A stretch of DNA of 64,000 bases from the NCBI GenBank assembly GCA_016200225.1, contig JACQFD010000021.1, positions 310,001-374,000 of the forward strand, written 5' to 3'. Under the pieces are notes generated by a model that was not told the origin of the DNA, searched no databases, and saw only the letters and a program-made list of their open reading frames with translations. The translations under genes were made by a program, and so were the position numbers. This DNA is from Planctomycetota bacterium. Lineage in GTDB: Bacteria > Planctomycetota > UBA1135 > JACQFD01. Of the stretch, positions 62,885 through 64,000 are shown piece by piece (positions within the stretch are counted from its first letter, which is position 1; each line of letters opens with the position of its first letter).

Positions 62885-63658
62885 TCATCTTCCGATCGCG
62901 AGTCGTCGCGCGAGCACGTCGTCGAGCCCGGCGCCGCGGATTTTCTCCATGGTTCTTGTAAATTCATAATGAACGCGCACCCAGTGGACGCGCATCCCGT
63001 CGAGCAGCATGAAACAGGCGCGGTTGTCGCCGTCGCGCGGCTGGCCGACGCTGCCGACGTTTACTAATATTGTCTCGTCGGCCGGCATCGTGACCCAGTC
63101 GTCCTCGGATCCTGATGTACCAGGTCCGGGCGGCGGCTCAAATTTAAGATTCCTCCGGAAAATCCCCGGCTGGTGCGTGTGGCCGATGAAACAAATACCT
63201 TCGTACGTTCGGAAAATCGCCTCGAGTTTCTCGGGATTGAGCAATCCGTCGGTCGCGAGAACGTATTCCCTCACCGGATCGCGCGGCGAAGCATGAACGA
63301 ACAAATACGGCGATTCGCGAAACACGGTCGGGCGCGATTTTAAATATTCCCAACGTTTACGTTTGGTGGCATTCGATAACAATCCGGGCTTCAATCTCCG
63401 CGCCGTGAATTCGATCGCGCTGCGCGCGTACGGGTTGAAATCGTGCGCTCCGTGAAACAGCGCCTCGTCGTGATTTCCGAGCAGGCAGACTTGACACCGC
63501 TTCTGCACGACATCGATACAATATTCCGGCTCAGGCCCGTAGCCGATCACGTCGCCGAGACAATATATCTTTTCAATTCCAGGCGTCCGGTCGATGACCG
63601 CGAAGACGGCGTCGAGCGCTTCGCGATTTGAATGGATGTCGGAAATGAGGGCGATCAC
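62885..63658 (-). CDS. metallophosphoesterase (YfcE/diadenosine-polyphosphatase-like)
   Basis: A 257-residue cytoplasmic-looking phosphoesterase: SDIHSNREALDAVF at residues 6-19, YCLGDVIGYGPEP near 35, LLGNHDEALF near 59, and FVHASPRDP with GHTHQPG further on, all metal-ligand blocks. It hydrolyses phosphodiesters or polyphosphorylated nucleotides; the substrate is unknown. The start is GTG. It is distinct from the other metallophosphoesterase at 786-1697. It lies 24 bases downstream of the NrnA-like gene and 27 bases upstream of the zinc-ribbon gene, so the four may form one transcript. Confidence 0.88.
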   Translation of the reverse strand: MIALISDIHSNREALDAVFAVIDRTPGIEKIYCLGDVIGYGPEPEYCIDVVQKRCQVCLLGNHDEALFHGAHDFNPYARSAIEFTARRLKPGLLSNATKRKRWEYLKSRPTVFRESPYLFVHASPRDPVREYVLATDGLLNPEKLEAIFRTYEGICFIGHTHQPGIFRRNLKFEPPPGPGTSGSEDDWVTMPADETILVNVGSVGQPRDGDNRACFMLLDGMRVHWVRVHYEFTRTMEKIRGAGLDDVLARRLAIGR

Positions 63659-63681
63659 GGCGAACGTTTATATTAATAATA

Positions 63682-64000
63682 CTATTTCGACGCTGCGTTT
63701 ATCGTATGAACCGCCGCTTTGACCACGCGGTCGACCACGGCGTCCATCGAACCCTCGAGATCGGCTCCGGCGGCCTTCATGTGGCCGCCGCCGCCGAAAT
63801 TCTTCATGAGCGCGTTCACGTCGAGACTGCCTTTGGAGCGAGCCGAACATTTGATACGTCCGAGTTGCGGTTCTCTAAATAATAAAACGACGTCCACGCG
63901 CGACACCGAACGGAGGATGTCGAGGACATCGTCGGTTTCGGCGAGATCGGCGTTCAATTTGCGCAATTCCTCGCGGCGCACCATGACGACGGCGAGGCGG
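63682..64000 (-). CDS. nrnA: DHH/DHHA1 phosphoesterase (NrnA-like), C-terminal part
   Basis: The frame is open to the right edge, so only the last 105 or so residues are seen. They carry the DHHA1 ending IKCSARSKGSLDVNALMKNFGGGGHMKAAGADL in shortened form, with the GGGGHxxAAG motif that binds the substrate. In the NrnA family this domain degrades nanoRNA and dephosphorylates pAp. RecJ-type or other DHHA1 members would be the alternatives, and the missing DHH part would decide. It is upstream of the metallophosphoesterase gene on the same strand. Confidence 0.8.
   Translation of the reverse strand, partial: RLAVVMVRREELRKLNADLAETDDVLDILRSVSRVDVVLLFREPQLGRIKCSARSKGSLDVNALMKNFGGGGHMKAAGADLEGSMDAVVDRVVKAAVHTINAASK

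Noticed and set aside
1-64000. CRISPR array, tRNA or rRNA genes, insertion sequences
   Set aside because: No regularly spaced repeats, no recognisable tRNA cloverleaf or rRNA core sequence and no transposase were found by eye.

Overview
The window is a GC-rich, gene-dense stretch of bacterial chromosome. I support 46 protein genes, two of them cut by the window edges, and saw no rRNA, tRNA, CRISPR array or insertion sequence. No intergenic gap exceeds about 210 bases. The gene content suggests a planctomycete or a close relative in the PVC/Planctomycetota neighbourhood (inference, moderate confidence). The supporting items are a TAT-exported DUF1501 protein, an FG-GAP/VCBS repeat protein with a Planctomycetota-style C-terminal domain, many exported glycosidases with appended lectin-like modules, a Ser/Thr kinase, and a TPR-CHAT protein next to flagellar genes. 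GTG and TTG starts are common.

Region 1 (1-27.9 kb) is a deoxysugar, probably L-fucose, utilisation locus built as two divergent operons that start near 14.52-14.61 kb. The minus-strand operon runs from an RbsB-like binding protein and an RbsC-like permease through a GH116-type hydrolase, a GH29 fucosidase, an L-2-hydroxyglutarate-oxidase-like enzyme, a malate/L-lactate dehydrogenase, a GH5 hydrolase, a 3-hydroxyacyl-CoA dehydrogenase, an amidohydrolase and a phosphoesterase to a partial M42-type peptidase. The plus-strand operon encodes a complete candidate non-phosphorylating fucose pathway: SDR, FAH-family hydrolase, mutarotase, Gfo/Idh/MocA dehydrogenase, enolase-superfamily dehydratase and lactonase. 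It continues into an exported terpene-cyclase-like repeat protein, a second GH29, an alkaline-phosphatase-superfamily enzyme and a GH95 fucosidase. Many of these genes overlap by 1-16 bases. The expected products are pyruvate and L-lactate.

Region 2 (27.9-46 kb) is read almost wholly from the minus strand. In transcription order it holds a DapA-family aldolase/lyase, an FAD amine-oxidase-type enzyme, a large exported beta-helix protein, a flagellar block (fliI, fliJ, a MotE-like gene, fliL, fliM, fliN), a TPR-CHAT protease-like protein, a small exported protein, a Ser/Thr kinase with a DUF4384-like tail, and an exported GH36/GH-D-like glycosidase.

Region 3 (46.1-54.9 kb) is accessory. It has a GH29 fucosidase fused to a sialate-O-acetylesterase-type SGNH domain, an FG-GAP protein broken by one in-frame amber codon, a membrane-associated alpha/beta hydrolase, an AAA/DUF4143 ATPase, and a TIGR02391 (Ymh) protein in a visibly AT-richer patch.

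Region 4 (54.9-64 kb) holds a DUF1501 protein, a B12-type radical SAM enzyme and a fused salicyloyl/aminobenzoyl-CoA monooxygenase-OYE enzyme. It also holds a compact three-gene unit: a zinc-ribbon membrane protein, a Tes-like (tetraether-synthase-like) radical SAM enzyme, and an Lgt-like membrane protein that lacks the canonical histidine. The window ends with a metallophosphoesterase and a partial NrnA-type DHH phosphoesterase. The three-gene unit is my best candidate for an undescribed system.
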